A stretch of DNA of 64,000 nucleotides from Polaribacter sp. KT25b (GTDB lineage: Bacteria > Bacteroidota > Bacteroidia > Flavobacteriales > Flavobacteriaceae). How positions within the stretch are numbered: the stretch's first letter is position 1; each line of letters starts with the position of its first letter. The notes beneath the pieces were generated by a model. It was not told the DNA's origin. It saw only the letters and a program-made list of their open reading frames with translations, and did no database searches. The translations under genes and the position numbers were made by a program. The DNA lies in assembly GCF_900105145.1 (NCBI RefSeq), contig NZ_LT629752.1, positions 3,043,501-3,107,500 of the forward strand, written 5' to 3'. Shown one piece after another: positions 54,368-63,552 of the stretch.

Positions 54368-54924
54368 TAAATTTCTTCTTCTTTTTTTCTTTTGATTAAT
54401 AAATCTGCAATTGTTGGTTTTTTTGGGCAACTTTTTATCTGCTCAAATTCATCACCAGCTTTTACAAATCCCGTTTGCAACACTTTAAAATACACTCCGC
54501 AAAAAGTAGTATTCCAAAATTGTTTTACAATTTTCATGTTATTAAAACGAATTCCTAATTTATAACAAGGACTTCTTTGTAATGTTGCTTCTAAAATAGT
54601 TTCTCCAACTTTAAAAGTATCGCCAACATGAATTTTAGTTTCGTCAAGATCATCAATTGTTAAATTTTCTCCAAACATCCCTAAACTCCACACTAACTTC
54701 GGATACAAAGGTTTCCAATACTCATAATGTTTTAGAGAATATCCATAAATAGCTTGATCAATTCCGCCATGATTTTCTCGATCACAAATTGCATCTCCTT
54801 TTACCTCTTCTATATCTAAAAAAACAGGTTTATCAACAGGAAATTTAAAAATACCTGTAGTTACTCTTAACTTTTTATAAATAACTTCCTTTCGTTCGCC
54901 AATATTTGTGGAAACAATTTTCAT
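54367..54924 (-). CDS. MOSC-domain protein (YiiM-like)
   Basis: This 185-residue MOSC protein has the conserved cysteine Cys120 in QRSPCYKLGIRF, and GDAICDRENHGGIDQAIYGYS. MOSC proteins bind sulfurated molybdenum or related cofactors, and stand-alone YiiM types reduce N-hydroxylated compounds. Molybdopterin synthesis genes moaD and moaE in the same window make a cofactor supply plausible. The exact substrate is unknown. Confidence 0.88.
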   Translation of the reverse strand: MKIVSTNIGERKEVIYKKLRVTTGIFKFPVDKPVFLDIEEVKGDAICDRENHGGIDQAIYGYSLKHYEYWKPLYPKLVWSLGMFGENLTIDDLDETKIHVGDTFKVGETILEATLQRSPCYKLGIRFNNMKIVKQFWNTTFCGVYFKVLQTGFVKAGDEFEQIKSCPKKPTIADLLIKRKKEEEI

Positions 54925-54954
54925 TTATATTTTCTTTTAAATACTGAATCAGGT

Positions 54955-55725
54955 TTACTTCTTAGAAAATTTAGTCAATGCTTTTTTTGTAATTTCTGAT
55001 AAAACTAATTCACCAGAAATTGCAGCTCTTTCTACTAATAATTCATCCCAATTTTGAGTATTTTCCCATAAAACTTTTTTCATTTCTGATAAAGCATCTG
55101 GATTATAAGAAGCTAATTTTGATGCTAAAAGTTCTACTTCTTCATCTAACTCTTTAATGGTTTCAAAAACTTTAGCATACAAACCTTTGTCTTTTGCCCA
55201 ATACGAATTTTTCCAATTTGTGGCATCTAACGTTAATTCTGATAAACCTGCAACGCCAACTTTACGTTTTACAGCAGGTGCAATTACAAAAGGACCAATA
55301 CCAATTGTAAATTCTGATAATTTTATAGATGCATTTTCTGTTGCCAAAACATAATCGCAAGCAGCCACTAAACCAACTCCTCCTCCAACTGCTTTTCCTT
55401 GAACTCGCCCAACAATCAACTTACCACAAGTTCTCATGGCATTTATCACATTTGCAAAACCTGCAAAAAATTGTTTCCCTTCTTTTAAACTAGAAATAGC
55501 AACTAATTCATCAAAAGAAGCACCAGCACAAAATGCTTTTTCTCCTTCAGATTTTAAAACAATTACAGAAATTGCATCATTTTTAGCAATTGAATTTAGT
55601 TCTTTTGTGAGCCTTTCTAACAATTCACTCGGAAAAGAATTACTTGCTGGATGACCAAATTCTATAATTGCAATATTTTTTTGAATACTTGTATATAAAC
55701 TTCCGTTTTGTCTTGTCGTTTTCAT
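54955..55725 (-). CDS. Enoyl-CoA hydratase/isomerase-family protein
   Basis: The 256-residue crotonase-fold protein has oxyanion-hole segments AFCAGASFDEL and GKAVGGGVGLVAACD. Glutamates lie at the two usual catalytic positions (LSEFTIGIGP and GLSELTLDA), so hydratase activity is likely. The sequence could also suit methylglutaconyl-CoA hydratase or dehydratase roles, and the specificity is not determined. It is 30 bp upstream of the MOSC gene on the same strand. Confidence 0.85.
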   Translation of the reverse strand: MKTTRQNGSLYTSIQKNIAIIEFGHPASNSFPSELLERLTKELNSIAKNDAISVIVLKSEGEKAFCAGASFDELVAISSLKEGKQFFAGFANVINAMRTCGKLIVGRVQGKAVGGGVGLVAACDYVLATENASIKLSEFTIGIGPFVIAPAVKRKVGVAGLSELTLDATNWKNSYWAKDKGLYAKVFETIKELDEEVELLASKLASYNPDALSEMKKVLWENTQNWDELLVERAAISGELVLSEITKKALTKFSKK

Positions 55726-55799
55726 TGCATTATAAGTTTACTCAAAAGTAGGTTTTTATATCAAGAATATCAATCTAAATTGATGAAGATATTAGTATA

Positions 55800-55834
55800 A
55801 AAAAAGCCATTACTTATAATGTAATGACTTTTAA
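55800..55834 (-). terminator. Terminator after the SemiSWEET gene
   Basis: A CATTAC/GTAATG core stem extended by A and T runs closes on a 7-nt loop, just downstream of the minus-strand SemiSWEET gene. Confidence 0.7.
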
Positions 55835-55855
55835 AATTTTATAACTTTTGATTTC

Positions 55856-56113
55856 TTATTTATATTTTAACTTCATAAAAATTAAATATAAAGCTAAAAT
55901 TGCTGTAATAGAATTTGCTAAAATTACTGATAAACTGTTTATATAAAAACCATAAATTGACCACAAAACCACCCCAATAAAAAAGACAATATATATGGTT
56001 AAAGAAAGTCCAGAGGTATTTTTGGTCTTGTGTGTTTTAAAAACTTGCGGCAAAAATGATGCTGTTGTAAGTACAGCAGCAACTAAACCAATAATTTCAT
56101 GAAGATTAATCAC
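55856..56113 (-). CDS. SemiSWEET-type sugar transporter (PQ-loop)
   Basis: The 85-residue protein has three hydrophobic helices and the PQ motif in TASFLPQVFKTHKTKNTSGLS. SemiSWEETs dimerise to move sugars down a gradient. Size and motif are canonical. No sugar-metabolism gene adjoins it, so the substrate is unassigned. Confidence 0.88.
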   Translation of the reverse strand: MINLHEIIGLVAAVLTTASFLPQVFKTHKTKNTSGLSLTIYIVFFIGVVLWSIYGFYINSLSVILANSITAILALYLIFMKLKYK

Positions 56114-56200
56114 TCTTTTACCTTTTTTGAATGAAATCTTTTGTGATTATTGTATGTACAAAAATCACAAAACATTTATAAAAATGAAAAGACTTAATAT

Positions 56201-59200
56201 TTAGCCTACAATATTTACAATTTTACCTGGAACAATAATTACTTTTTTAGGAGTTCTACCATCTAATTGAGCAATTGTTTTTTCATGTGCCATTACAGTT
56301 TTTTCTATTTCATCTTTAGACATATCTAAAGGAAGTTCTAGCGTAAAACGCATTTTTCCGTTAAAAGAAATAGGATAATTTTTAGCACTTTCAACTAAAT
56401 GTTTTGGCTCAAATACTGGGAAATCTGCAGTAGAAATTGACTCATCTTTTCCTAATAAACTCCATAATTCTTCTGCAATATGAGGTGCATAAGGAGAAAC
56501 TAAAACTGTTAAAGGTTCTAAAATTGTACGTTTATTACATTTTAAAGCAGTTAACTCATTTACAGCAATCATAAATGTAGAAACAGATGTATTAAAAGAG
56601 AAATTCTCTATATCATCTTCTACTTTTTTAATTGTTTTGTGTAATGTTTTTAACTCCGCTTTTGTTGGTTCTGCATCAGAAACTTCTAATATTTCACCAT
56701 TAAAATATAGTTTCCATAATTTCTTTAAGAATGAAGAAACTCCAGAAATACCTGAAGTTTTCCAAGGTTTTGCTTGTTCTAAAGGTCCTAAAAACATTTC
56801 GAATAAACGTAAACTATCTGCTCCATATTGTTCACAAATAGCATCTGGATTTACAACATTGTATTTAGACTTAGACATTTTTTCAACCTCACGTCCAACT
56901 TTATAAACTCCTTCTTCTAAAACAAATTCAGCATTTTTGTAATCTGCATTTAAAGGATGATTTTTAAATCCATCAACATCTAATTCATCAGAAGCGTTTA
57001 CTAAAGAAACATCAGAATGAATCGCTGTTTTAGTAATCATTACCAAATCTGCAAAATTAGGATCTAAAAACTTATTATCTAGTAAGTAATTTTTTACAAC
57101 AGTTTCAAACTCATCATCAGAATTAAATAAATTTTTAGAAACAATTACTGTAGGTATCTTTTCTAAAACATCATCCAAAGATTTTTCATCTGCACAACCA
57201 CAACCATTTTTAACAAAAGCAGTTGATCTGTATACAAAAGCAGAAGTTCCTAAAATCATTCCTTGATTAATCAGTTTTTTTGCAAACTCATCTACAGGAA
57301 CAATTCCTTTATCGAACAAGAACTTTTGCCAAAAACGAGCATATAATAAATGTCCTGTTGCGTGTTCAGATCCACCAATATATAAATCTACTTCTTTCCA
57401 ATATTCTAAAGATTCTTTACTTGCAAATTCAGTAGAATTTGTAGCATCCATATATCTATTAAAATACCAAGAACTTCCTGCCCACCCAGGCATTGTGTTT
57501 AATTCTAAAGGATAAACCGTTTTGTTTTTTAACTTTTCGTTAGAAACAACTTTCTTTCCACGAGAATCCCAAGCCCATTCTGTTGCATTTCCTAAAGGTG
57601 GTTTTCCATCTTCAGTTGGTAAATATTTTTCTACTTCTGGCAACACAATTGGTAAATGTTTCTCATCAATCATTTGAGGCATTCCGTCTTTATAATAAAC
57701 TGGAAATGGTTCTCCCCAATAACGTTGTCTGCTAAAAACTGCATCACGTAATCTATAGTTTATTTTACCATAACCAAAACCACGTTTTTCCATTTCATAA
57801 ATGGCTAATTTTAATGCTTTCTTATATTTTAATCCTGATAAAAAATCTGAATTTGTAATTACAGTTCCGTCTTTATCTGCATGAGCAGCTTCAGAAATAT
57901 CTACACCTTCAAAAATATTAGGAATTGGAATGTTAAAGTGTTTTGCAAAATCATAATCACGTTGATCTCCACAAGGAACTGCCATAACTGCTCCTGTACC
58001 ATAACTTGCTAAAACGTAATCTCCAATCCAAATTTGAACTTTTTCACCAGAAAAAGGATGAATTGCATAAGCACCTGTAAAAGCACCAGAAATGGTTTTT
58101 ACATCTGCCATTCTATCTCTTTCAGAACGTTTTGCTGTAGCTGTAACGTAAGCCTCAACTTCTGCTTTTTGAGCATCTGTTGTTATCTTAGAAACCAATT
58201 CGTGCTCTGGAGCTAAAGTCATAAAACTTACTCCGTAAATTGTATCTGGTCTTGTTGTAAAAACATCAATTTTATATTGATTTTCAACTTTTACTTCAGT
58301 CTCTTTTTCTGCTGATTTATCAATTACTTTTGGAAATTGAATCGCAAAATTAATTTCTGAAACTACTTTTACAACATTTTGTAAAACTTCTTCATTAGTA
58401 AAACGAATTACATTAAATCCTTCTTTATGAAAAAATGCGGTTCTTTCTTCCTCATCTTCTTTACCAACGAATTCAACAATTAAATTCTTAGCAACACACA
58501 CATAATCTACCATAAAAGTACCAATAGTGTACTTTTTTCTAAATTTTGATGCTCCTTTTTTATTCTTTAATTCATCCCAAAGTGTTGTTTCTGCTTTCGA
58601 TAAATTTTGACGTAATTCTTTTAATGCTTCTAATTCTTTATAAGATAACTTTACTTCAGAATTTGATTTTGTAGTATTTTCTTCTACTTTAAAAGTTACC
58701 ATTGCTCCTTGAGAACGCCCAATCCAATTGGTTTGAGAATCTTTTAAAGGTTGTGGCCAATCAATTTTTTCTAATCCATCTAACAAACGTTGTGCGTATG
58801 CAGAAATACGCATAGACCATTGTTTCATCTTTTTACGAACAACAGGATGACTTCCACGTTCTGAAACTCCGTTTACAATTTCATCATTTGCTAAAACGGT
58901 ACCTAAAGCAGGACACCAGTTTACTTCTGTATCTGATAAAAATGTTAAACGATATTGTAATAATATTTCTTCTTGTTCTGCTTTAGAAAATGCTTTCCAT
59001 TCATCTGCAGAAAAAATAGTAATTTCTTCATCTGAAACTGCATTTACTGTTGCATTTCCTTCTTTTTTAAAGGTTTTTTCTAACTCAGAAATATCTTCTG
59101 CTTTGTCTGAATCTTTATTATACCATGAATTAAATAGTTGGATAAAAATCCACTGAGTCCATTTATAATATTCAGGATTTGAAGTTCTTACTTCTCTGCT

Positions 59201-59560
59201 CCAATCAAAAGAAAAACCAATATTATCTAATTGTCTTCTATACGTTGCAACGTTTTCTTCTGTGGTTTTTGCTGGATGCTGACCAGTTTGTATTGCATAT
59301 TGTTCTGCCGGCAATCCAAAAGAATCATATCCTTGCGGATGCAATACGTTAAACCCTTTATGACGTTTGTAACGTGCATAAATATCACTTGCAATATAAC
59401 CTAAAGGATGCCCAACATGTAAACCTGCTCCAGAAGGATAAGGAAACATATCTAACACATAATATTTAGGCTTCTCCGATTCATTACTGGCTTTAAAAGT
59501 TTGGTTTTCTGCCCAAAATTTTTGCCATTTCTTTTCTATATCTTGATGATTATATTGCAT
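56201..59560 (-). CDS. leuS: Leucyl-tRNA synthetase with an inserted DUF559 domain
   Basis: This LeuRS of 1119 residues is clearly longer than the roughly 920-950 residues I expect in this phylum. It carries HIGH-type GAGLHVGHPLGY (45-55), the editing-site TTRPDTIYG (435-443), GDQRDYDFA and KMSKS (894-898). The editing region is interrupted by a DUF559-like domain at about 308-403. A second expansion lies at about 780-850, before KMSKS, with NGCGCADEKSLDD. All synthetase signatures are intact, so aminoacylation should work. It is essential for charging tRNA-Leu. Confidence 0.95.
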   Translation of the reverse strand: MQYNHQDIEKKWQKFWAENQTFKASNESEKPKYYVLDMFPYPSGAGLHVGHPLGYIASDIYARYKRHKGFNVLHPQGYDSFGLPAEQYAIQTGQHPAKTTEENVATYRRQLDNIGFSFDWSREVRTSNPEYYKWTQWIFIQLFNSWYNKDSDKAEDISELEKTFKKEGNATVNAVSDEEITIFSADEWKAFSKAEQEEILLQYRLTFLSDTEVNWCPALGTVLANDEIVNGVSERGSHPVVRKKMKQWSMRISAYAQRLLDGLEKIDWPQPLKDSQTNWIGRSQGAMVTFKVEENTTKSNSEVKLSYKELEALKELRQNLSKAETTLWDELKNKKGASKFRKKYTIGTFMVDYVCVAKNLIVEFVGKEDEEERTAFFHKEGFNVIRFTNEEVLQNVVKVVSEINFAIQFPKVIDKSAEKETEVKVENQYKIDVFTTRPDTIYGVSFMTLAPEHELVSKITTDAQKAEVEAYVTATAKRSERDRMADVKTISGAFTGAYAIHPFSGEKVQIWIGDYVLASYGTGAVMAVPCGDQRDYDFAKHFNIPIPNIFEGVDISEAAHADKDGTVITNSDFLSGLKYKKALKLAIYEMEKRGFGYGKINYRLRDAVFSRQRYWGEPFPVYYKDGMPQMIDEKHLPIVLPEVEKYLPTEDGKPPLGNATEWAWDSRGKKVVSNEKLKNKTVYPLELNTMPGWAGSSWYFNRYMDATNSTEFASKESLEYWKEVDLYIGGSEHATGHLLYARFWQKFLFDKGIVPVDEFAKKLINQGMILGTSAFVYRSTAFVKNGCGCADEKSLDDVLEKIPTVIVSKNLFNSDDEFETVVKNYLLDNKFLDPNFADLVMITKTAIHSDVSLVNASDELDVDGFKNHPLNADYKNAEFVLEEGVYKVGREVEKMSKSKYNVVNPDAICEQYGADSLRLFEMFLGPLEQAKPWKTSGISGVSSFLKKLWKLYFNGEILEVSDAEPTKAELKTLHKTIKKVEDDIENFSFNTSVSTFMIAVNELTALKCNKRTILEPLTVLVSPYAPHIAEELWSLLGKDESISTADFPVFEPKHLVESAKNYPISFNGKMRFTLELPLDMSKDEIEKTVMAHEKTIAQLDGRTPKKVIIVPGKIVNIVG
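58352..58639 (-). other. DUF559 (Vsr/restriction-endonuclease-like) domain inside leuS
   Basis: Residues 308-403 of LeuRS read as a DUF559 domain: LRQNLSKAETTLWDELKNKKG, then KFRKKYTIGTFMVDYVC, then LIVEFVG and GFNVIRFTNEEVLQN. It lies between GAMVTFKV and YKIDVFTTRPDTIYG, within CP1. DUF559 enzymes use a PD-(D/E)xK fold. Here the usual V-E-x-D-G is V-E-F-V-G, so one expected acidic residue is missing and the domain is probably catalytically dead. No intein or intron boundary motif was seen, so it is translated as part of the synthetase. Confidence 0.8.
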
Positions 59561-59696
59561 TTGATTATTTTATTAAAGTGTGCAAATTTACATTTATTCT
59601 TTAGAAGATTAAAGTAAAAATGAACTTGCTTAAATTGATACTATTACGCGTTCTAAAATCAACAAAAACAAACATAAAATCAGGCTTCTATAAAAC

Positions 59697-59735
59697 AAAA
59701 AAACCTCTTCATCTAAAAAAATGAAGAGGCTTTTA
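59697..59735 (-). terminator. Terminator of the outer-membrane barrel gene
   Basis: A CCTCTTCAT/ATGAAGAGG stem closes on an 8-nt loop with A and T runs. Confidence 0.82.
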
Positions 59736-59751
59736 TATTATACTTTTTTAT

Positions 59752-60315
59752 TTAAAACTGATATCCTAAAGTCATTTGAAAAACACCATTTTTAATATCC
59801 GGATTTTCGGTAATTGCAATTAATCCTAAATTATATCTTGTTTGAAAAAAGATACCACTTTGAAACTGGTAACCTAAACCTAAATTTGCGGCAAGGTCAA
59901 AGTTTTCTGAATTTGTATTTTCTTTTGACCCTCCATTATTTTGATCTATTGGTACCAATTGATCTTTTACTAAAAAAGCAAATTGCGGGCCGGCTTCTAC
60001 AGTAAATCCGTTTGCAATATAATATTTTGCCATTATTGGAAGTAAAACATAGTTTAAATCGTATTTAAAATTATCTCTTTGTTGTGCACCTTGTGCCGAA
60101 TACAATAATTCTGGTTGAATAGAAAATTTTTCTGACAAAGGAACTTCTGCCGTTGCTCCAAAAACAAATCCAGTTCTAGAATCAAGATTATTAGCATCGT
60201 TACCATTTACAGAAGCTACATTCATTCCTAATTTAAATCCGATTTTTACATCTTGAGCATTTATTGTACTTGCAAAAACAATTGCAAAACAAGCAATCCA
60301 TAATTTTTTAATCAT
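59752..60315 (-). CDS. Outer-membrane beta-barrel protein (porin family)
   Basis: The 187-residue protein has a signal peptide (IKKLWIACFAIVFASTINAQ). It then forms an eight-stranded-type barrel (KIGFKLGMNVASVNG, then FSIQPELLYSAQGAQQ) ending in FQMTLGYQF with a terminal Phe. This is the PF13568-like small barrel common in Bacteroidota. The ligand and role are unknown. Its upstream region is divergent from the M16 peptidase gene. Confidence 0.85.
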   Translation of the reverse strand: MIKKLWIACFAIVFASTINAQDVKIGFKLGMNVASVNGNDANNLDSRTGFVFGATAEVPLSEKFSIQPELLYSAQGAQQRDNFKYDLNYVLLPIMAKYYIANGFTVEAGPQFAFLVKDQLVPIDQNNGGSKENTNSENFDLAANLGLGYQFQSGIFFQTRYNLGLIAITENPDIKNGVFQMTLGYQF

Positions 60316-60530
60316 AATTTTTTAGTTTTTATTTACGCCAATAAAAACAAATGTTATGCCATTTTGTTACTTGATTTATTATTTTTTTAAGCATTAAAAT
60401 TAACTAACTGAAAACTTGACGAATACCTCTAAATAATAACACTATGCTTTTTTTAGTTTTAATTTAACTAAAAAAAAGAGTTATATTTTTTTTGATTTCT
60501 GTATTTTTAAAGTCTTAAAAATCAACCCAA

Positions 60531-63380
60531 ATGAAGAAAATATTATTTACTTTTTTACTTGCAGCTGCTTTTATTAGCTGTAAAAACTCATCCGAAGAAA
60601 AAACGGAAGATAAAATTCCAGAACTAAGTATCAACTATAATAAAATAAAACTAGACAATGGTTTAGAAGTTGTTTTTCATGTTGATAAATCTGACCCTGT
60701 TGTAGCTGTAGAACTAATGGTTCACGTGGGTTCTGCTAGGGAAATTGAAGGTAGAACTGGTTTTGCTCATTTATTTGAACATTTATTATTCTTAGAATCA
60801 GAAAACTTAGGAAAAGGCGGTTTAGATAAAATGAGTGCAAGAATTGGTGGTTCTGGCGCAAATGGTTCTACTTCTAGAGATAGAACAAATTACCTACAAA
60901 CTGTACCAAAAGATGGTTTAGAAAAAATGATTTGGGCAGAAGCAGACAAATTAGGCTGGTTTATAAACACTGTTACAGATCCTGTTTTAGCTAAAGAAAA
61001 ACAAGTTGTTAAAAATGAGAAAAGACAGAGTATAGATAACAGACCTTATGGACATAATCAATATGTAATTGGTAAAAATTTGTATCCAAAAGATCATCCA
61101 TACAACTGGCAAGTAATTGGTTCTTTAGAAGATTTACAAAACGCTACTTTAGAAGATGTAAAAACTTTTTTCAAAAAATGGTACGTTCCTAATAATGCAA
61201 CTTTAGTGTTATCTGGAGATATTGATGTTGATCAAGCTACAAAATGGGTTCATAAATATTTTGATGAAATTCCTAAAGGAACAGATGAAATTCCGGCACT
61301 TGTAAAAAGACCTGGAAAAGTTGACAAAATTAAGTCTTTATATTATGAAGATAATTTTGCTAGAGTTCCGCAATTAACAATGGTTTGGCCAAGTGTAGCA
61401 CAATATGATGCAGATTCTTACGCCTTAGATGTTTTAACACAATATTTAACTGATGGAAAATCAGCTCCTTTAAATCAGGTTTTGGTAGATGATTTAAAAT
61501 TAACATCAAACACAACAATGTATAATTATGCATCAGAAATTGCAGGAGAAACGCAATTAATAGTGAGAGCTTTTGATGGTATACATTTAGATGATGTAAA
61601 AGCTGGAATTGAAAAAGGGTTTACAAAATTTGAAGCAGAAGGAATCTCAGAAAAAGATTTAAACAGAATTAAAGCAGGTCAAGAAACAAGATTTTATTCA
61701 AGTTTATCTAGTGTTTTAGGAAAAGGAACTAGCTTAGCTTCTTACAACACATATACAGGAAATCCTGGTTTTGTAACAGAAGATTTAAAAAACACAATTG
61801 CAGTAACAACAGATGATGTAATGCGTGTTTATAACAAATACATTAAAAACAAAAACTATGTTGCTACTAGTTTTGTTCCTAAAAACGCTGCAAAACTAGC
61901 TTTAAAAGGCGCCGTTTTAGCTGATATTGTTGAAGAACAAATTGTTACTGGCGCAGAAGAAAAATTCGACCCAAAAATTGCTGCAACTTACGAGAAAACT
62001 CCTTCTTCTTTTGATAGAAGCATAGAACCTCCTTATGGAGAAACGCCTTCTTTAGCGGTTCCAGAAGTATATGAAAGTAGTTTAGAAAATGGTTTAAAAA
62101 TATTTGGAATTGAAAGCAACGAAGTACCACTTGTTCGTTTTAATATTACTATTGATGGCGGACAATTATTAGAATCTTTCGATAAATTAGGAGTTGCAAA
62201 TTTAACTGCAGACTTATTAAATAAAGGAACTAAAACCAAAACGGTTAAAGAACTAGAAGAAGCTATTCAAGAATTAGGTGCTTCTATTTATGTGTATTCT
62301 AATACAGAAAATATTACTTTAAGCGGAACTACTTTAGCTAAAAACTACAACAAAACATTAGCTTTAGCACAAGAGATGCTTTTAGAACCTCGTTTTGATG
62401 AAACAGAATTCGATTTATTAAAAAAAGCAACAATTGCAAATTTACGTCAAGATGAAGCAGACCCTAATGCTGTTGCAAGAAATACTTATAACGAATTAAT
62501 TTACGGAAAAGACAATATTCGTTCTAAAAACACTTTAGGAAGTGTAGCATCCGTAGAAAAAATAACTATTGATGATCTTAAAATATTTTACAAAAACTAT
62601 ATTTCGCCTTCAGTTGCAAAAATATTAGTGGTTGGTGATATTTCTAAAGAAAAAGTAGTTGCTTCATTAACTAGCTTAAACAAAAATTGGATTGCTAAAG
62701 AAGTTACAATTCCTGAATATAAAACTCCAGAAGCACCTACAAAACCTACAGTTTATTTTTATGATATTCCAAATGCAAAACAATCTGTTTTACAATTTGG
62801 TGCGCCTGCTTTAGCTGCAACTGATAAAGATTTTTATGCTGCTTCTGTTATGAATTATATTTTAGGTGGTGGTGGTTTTGCATCGCGTTTAACACAAGAA
62901 TTACGTGAAGGAAAAGGTTATACGTACGGAATTCGTTCTGGATTTTCTGGAACAAAAGCAAAAGGTGCTTTTACCATTTCTAGTGGCGTAAGAAGTAATG
63001 TTACTTTAGAATCTGCACAATTGGTTAAGAAAATTTTAGAAGATTACCCAATTACATTTTCTGATAAAGATTTAGAAACCACAAAAAGTTTCTTAATAAA
63101 AAGTAACGCTAGAGCTTTTGAAACTGATAGAGCTAAATTAAATATGTTAGCCAACATAAGTAATTATGATTTAAAACCAGACTATGTTAAAGACAGAGAA
63201 AACACTGTTAATAATATGACTAAAGAACAAATTACAACGTTAGCTAATAAATATGTAAATCCTAATAAAATGATTTGGTTAGTTGTTGGTGATGCAGAAA
63301 CGCAATTACAAAGAATGAAAGAATTAGGTTATGGAGAACCCGTTTTATTAAACGAAAGACAAAAGCAAATAAAAAACTAA
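60531..63380 (+). CDS. M16-family zinc metallopeptidase lipoprotein (two-lobed)
   Basis: The 949-residue protein has a lipoprotein signal with lipobox FISC (Cys17). The N-terminal M16 half has the inverted zinc motif HLFEH (His80, Glu83, His84) and the third ligand Glu163 in VKNEKRQ. The C-terminal half (about 515-949) is the related non-catalytic lobe with GAPALAATDKDF and GGGFASRLTQELREGKGYTYG. Such enzymes degrade peptides in the periplasm or at the surface. A long hairpin terminator follows. The gene is monocistronic as far as seen. Confidence 0.93.
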   Translation: MKKILFTFLLAAAFISCKNSSEEKTEDKIPELSINYNKIKLDNGLEVVFHVDKSDPVVAVELMVHVGSAREIEGRTGFAHLFEHLLFLESENLGKGGLDKMSARIGGSGANGSTSRDRTNYLQTVPKDGLEKMIWAEADKLGWFINTVTDPVLAKEKQVVKNEKRQSIDNRPYGHNQYVIGKNLYPKDHPYNWQVIGSLEDLQNATLEDVKTFFKKWYVPNNATLVLSGDIDVDQATKWVHKYFDEIPKGTDEIPALVKRPGKVDKIKSLYYEDNFARVPQLTMVWPSVAQYDADSYALDVLTQYLTDGKSAPLNQVLVDDLKLTSNTTMYNYASEIAGETQLIVRAFDGIHLDDVKAGIEKGFTKFEAEGISEKDLNRIKAGQETRFYSSLSSVLGKGTSLASYNTYTGNPGFVTEDLKNTIAVTTDDVMRVYNKYIKNKNYVATSFVPKNAAKLALKGAVLADIVEEQIVTGAEEKFDPKIAATYEKTPSSFDRSIEPPYGETPSLAVPEVYESSLENGLKIFGIESNEVPLVRFNITIDGGQLLESFDKLGVANLTADLLNKGTKTKTVKELEEAIQELGASIYVYSNTENITLSGTTLAKNYNKTLALAQEMLLEPRFDETEFDLLKKATIANLRQDEADPNAVARNTYNELIYGKDNIRSKNTLGSVASVEKITIDDLKIFYKNYISPSVAKILVVGDISKEKVVASLTSLNKNWIAKEVTIPEYKTPEAPTKPTVYFYDIPNAKQSVLQFGAPALAATDKDFYAASVMNYILGGGGFASRLTQELREGKGYTYGIRSGFSGTKAKGAFTISSGVRSNVTLESAQLVKKILEDYPITFSDKDLETTKSFLIKSNARAFETDRAKLNMLANISNYDLKPDYVKDRENTVNNMTKEQITTLANKYVNPNKMIWLVVGDAETQLQRMKELGYGEPVLLNERQKQIKN

Positions 63381-63453
63381 CGTTAAAAGAGATAGCAGAA
63401 AAAAATATTAAAAGTTTTTTACAAATGATAAAAAGCTTAAAAATAAAGTTTTC

Positions 63454-63495
63454 ACTACAAAAACTCCAATCATTAACAATTGGAGTTTTTGTAGT
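63454..63495 (+). terminator. Terminator of the M16 peptidase gene
   Basis: A 17-bp perfect stem (ACTACAAAAACTCCAAT and its complement) closes on an 8-nt loop. A/T-rich sequence follows. Confidence 0.85.
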
Positions 63496-63552
63496 AATAA
63501 TTCATTCTCTAACTAACAAATTAATTTACACAACTTCTTAACCTTACTTTTA

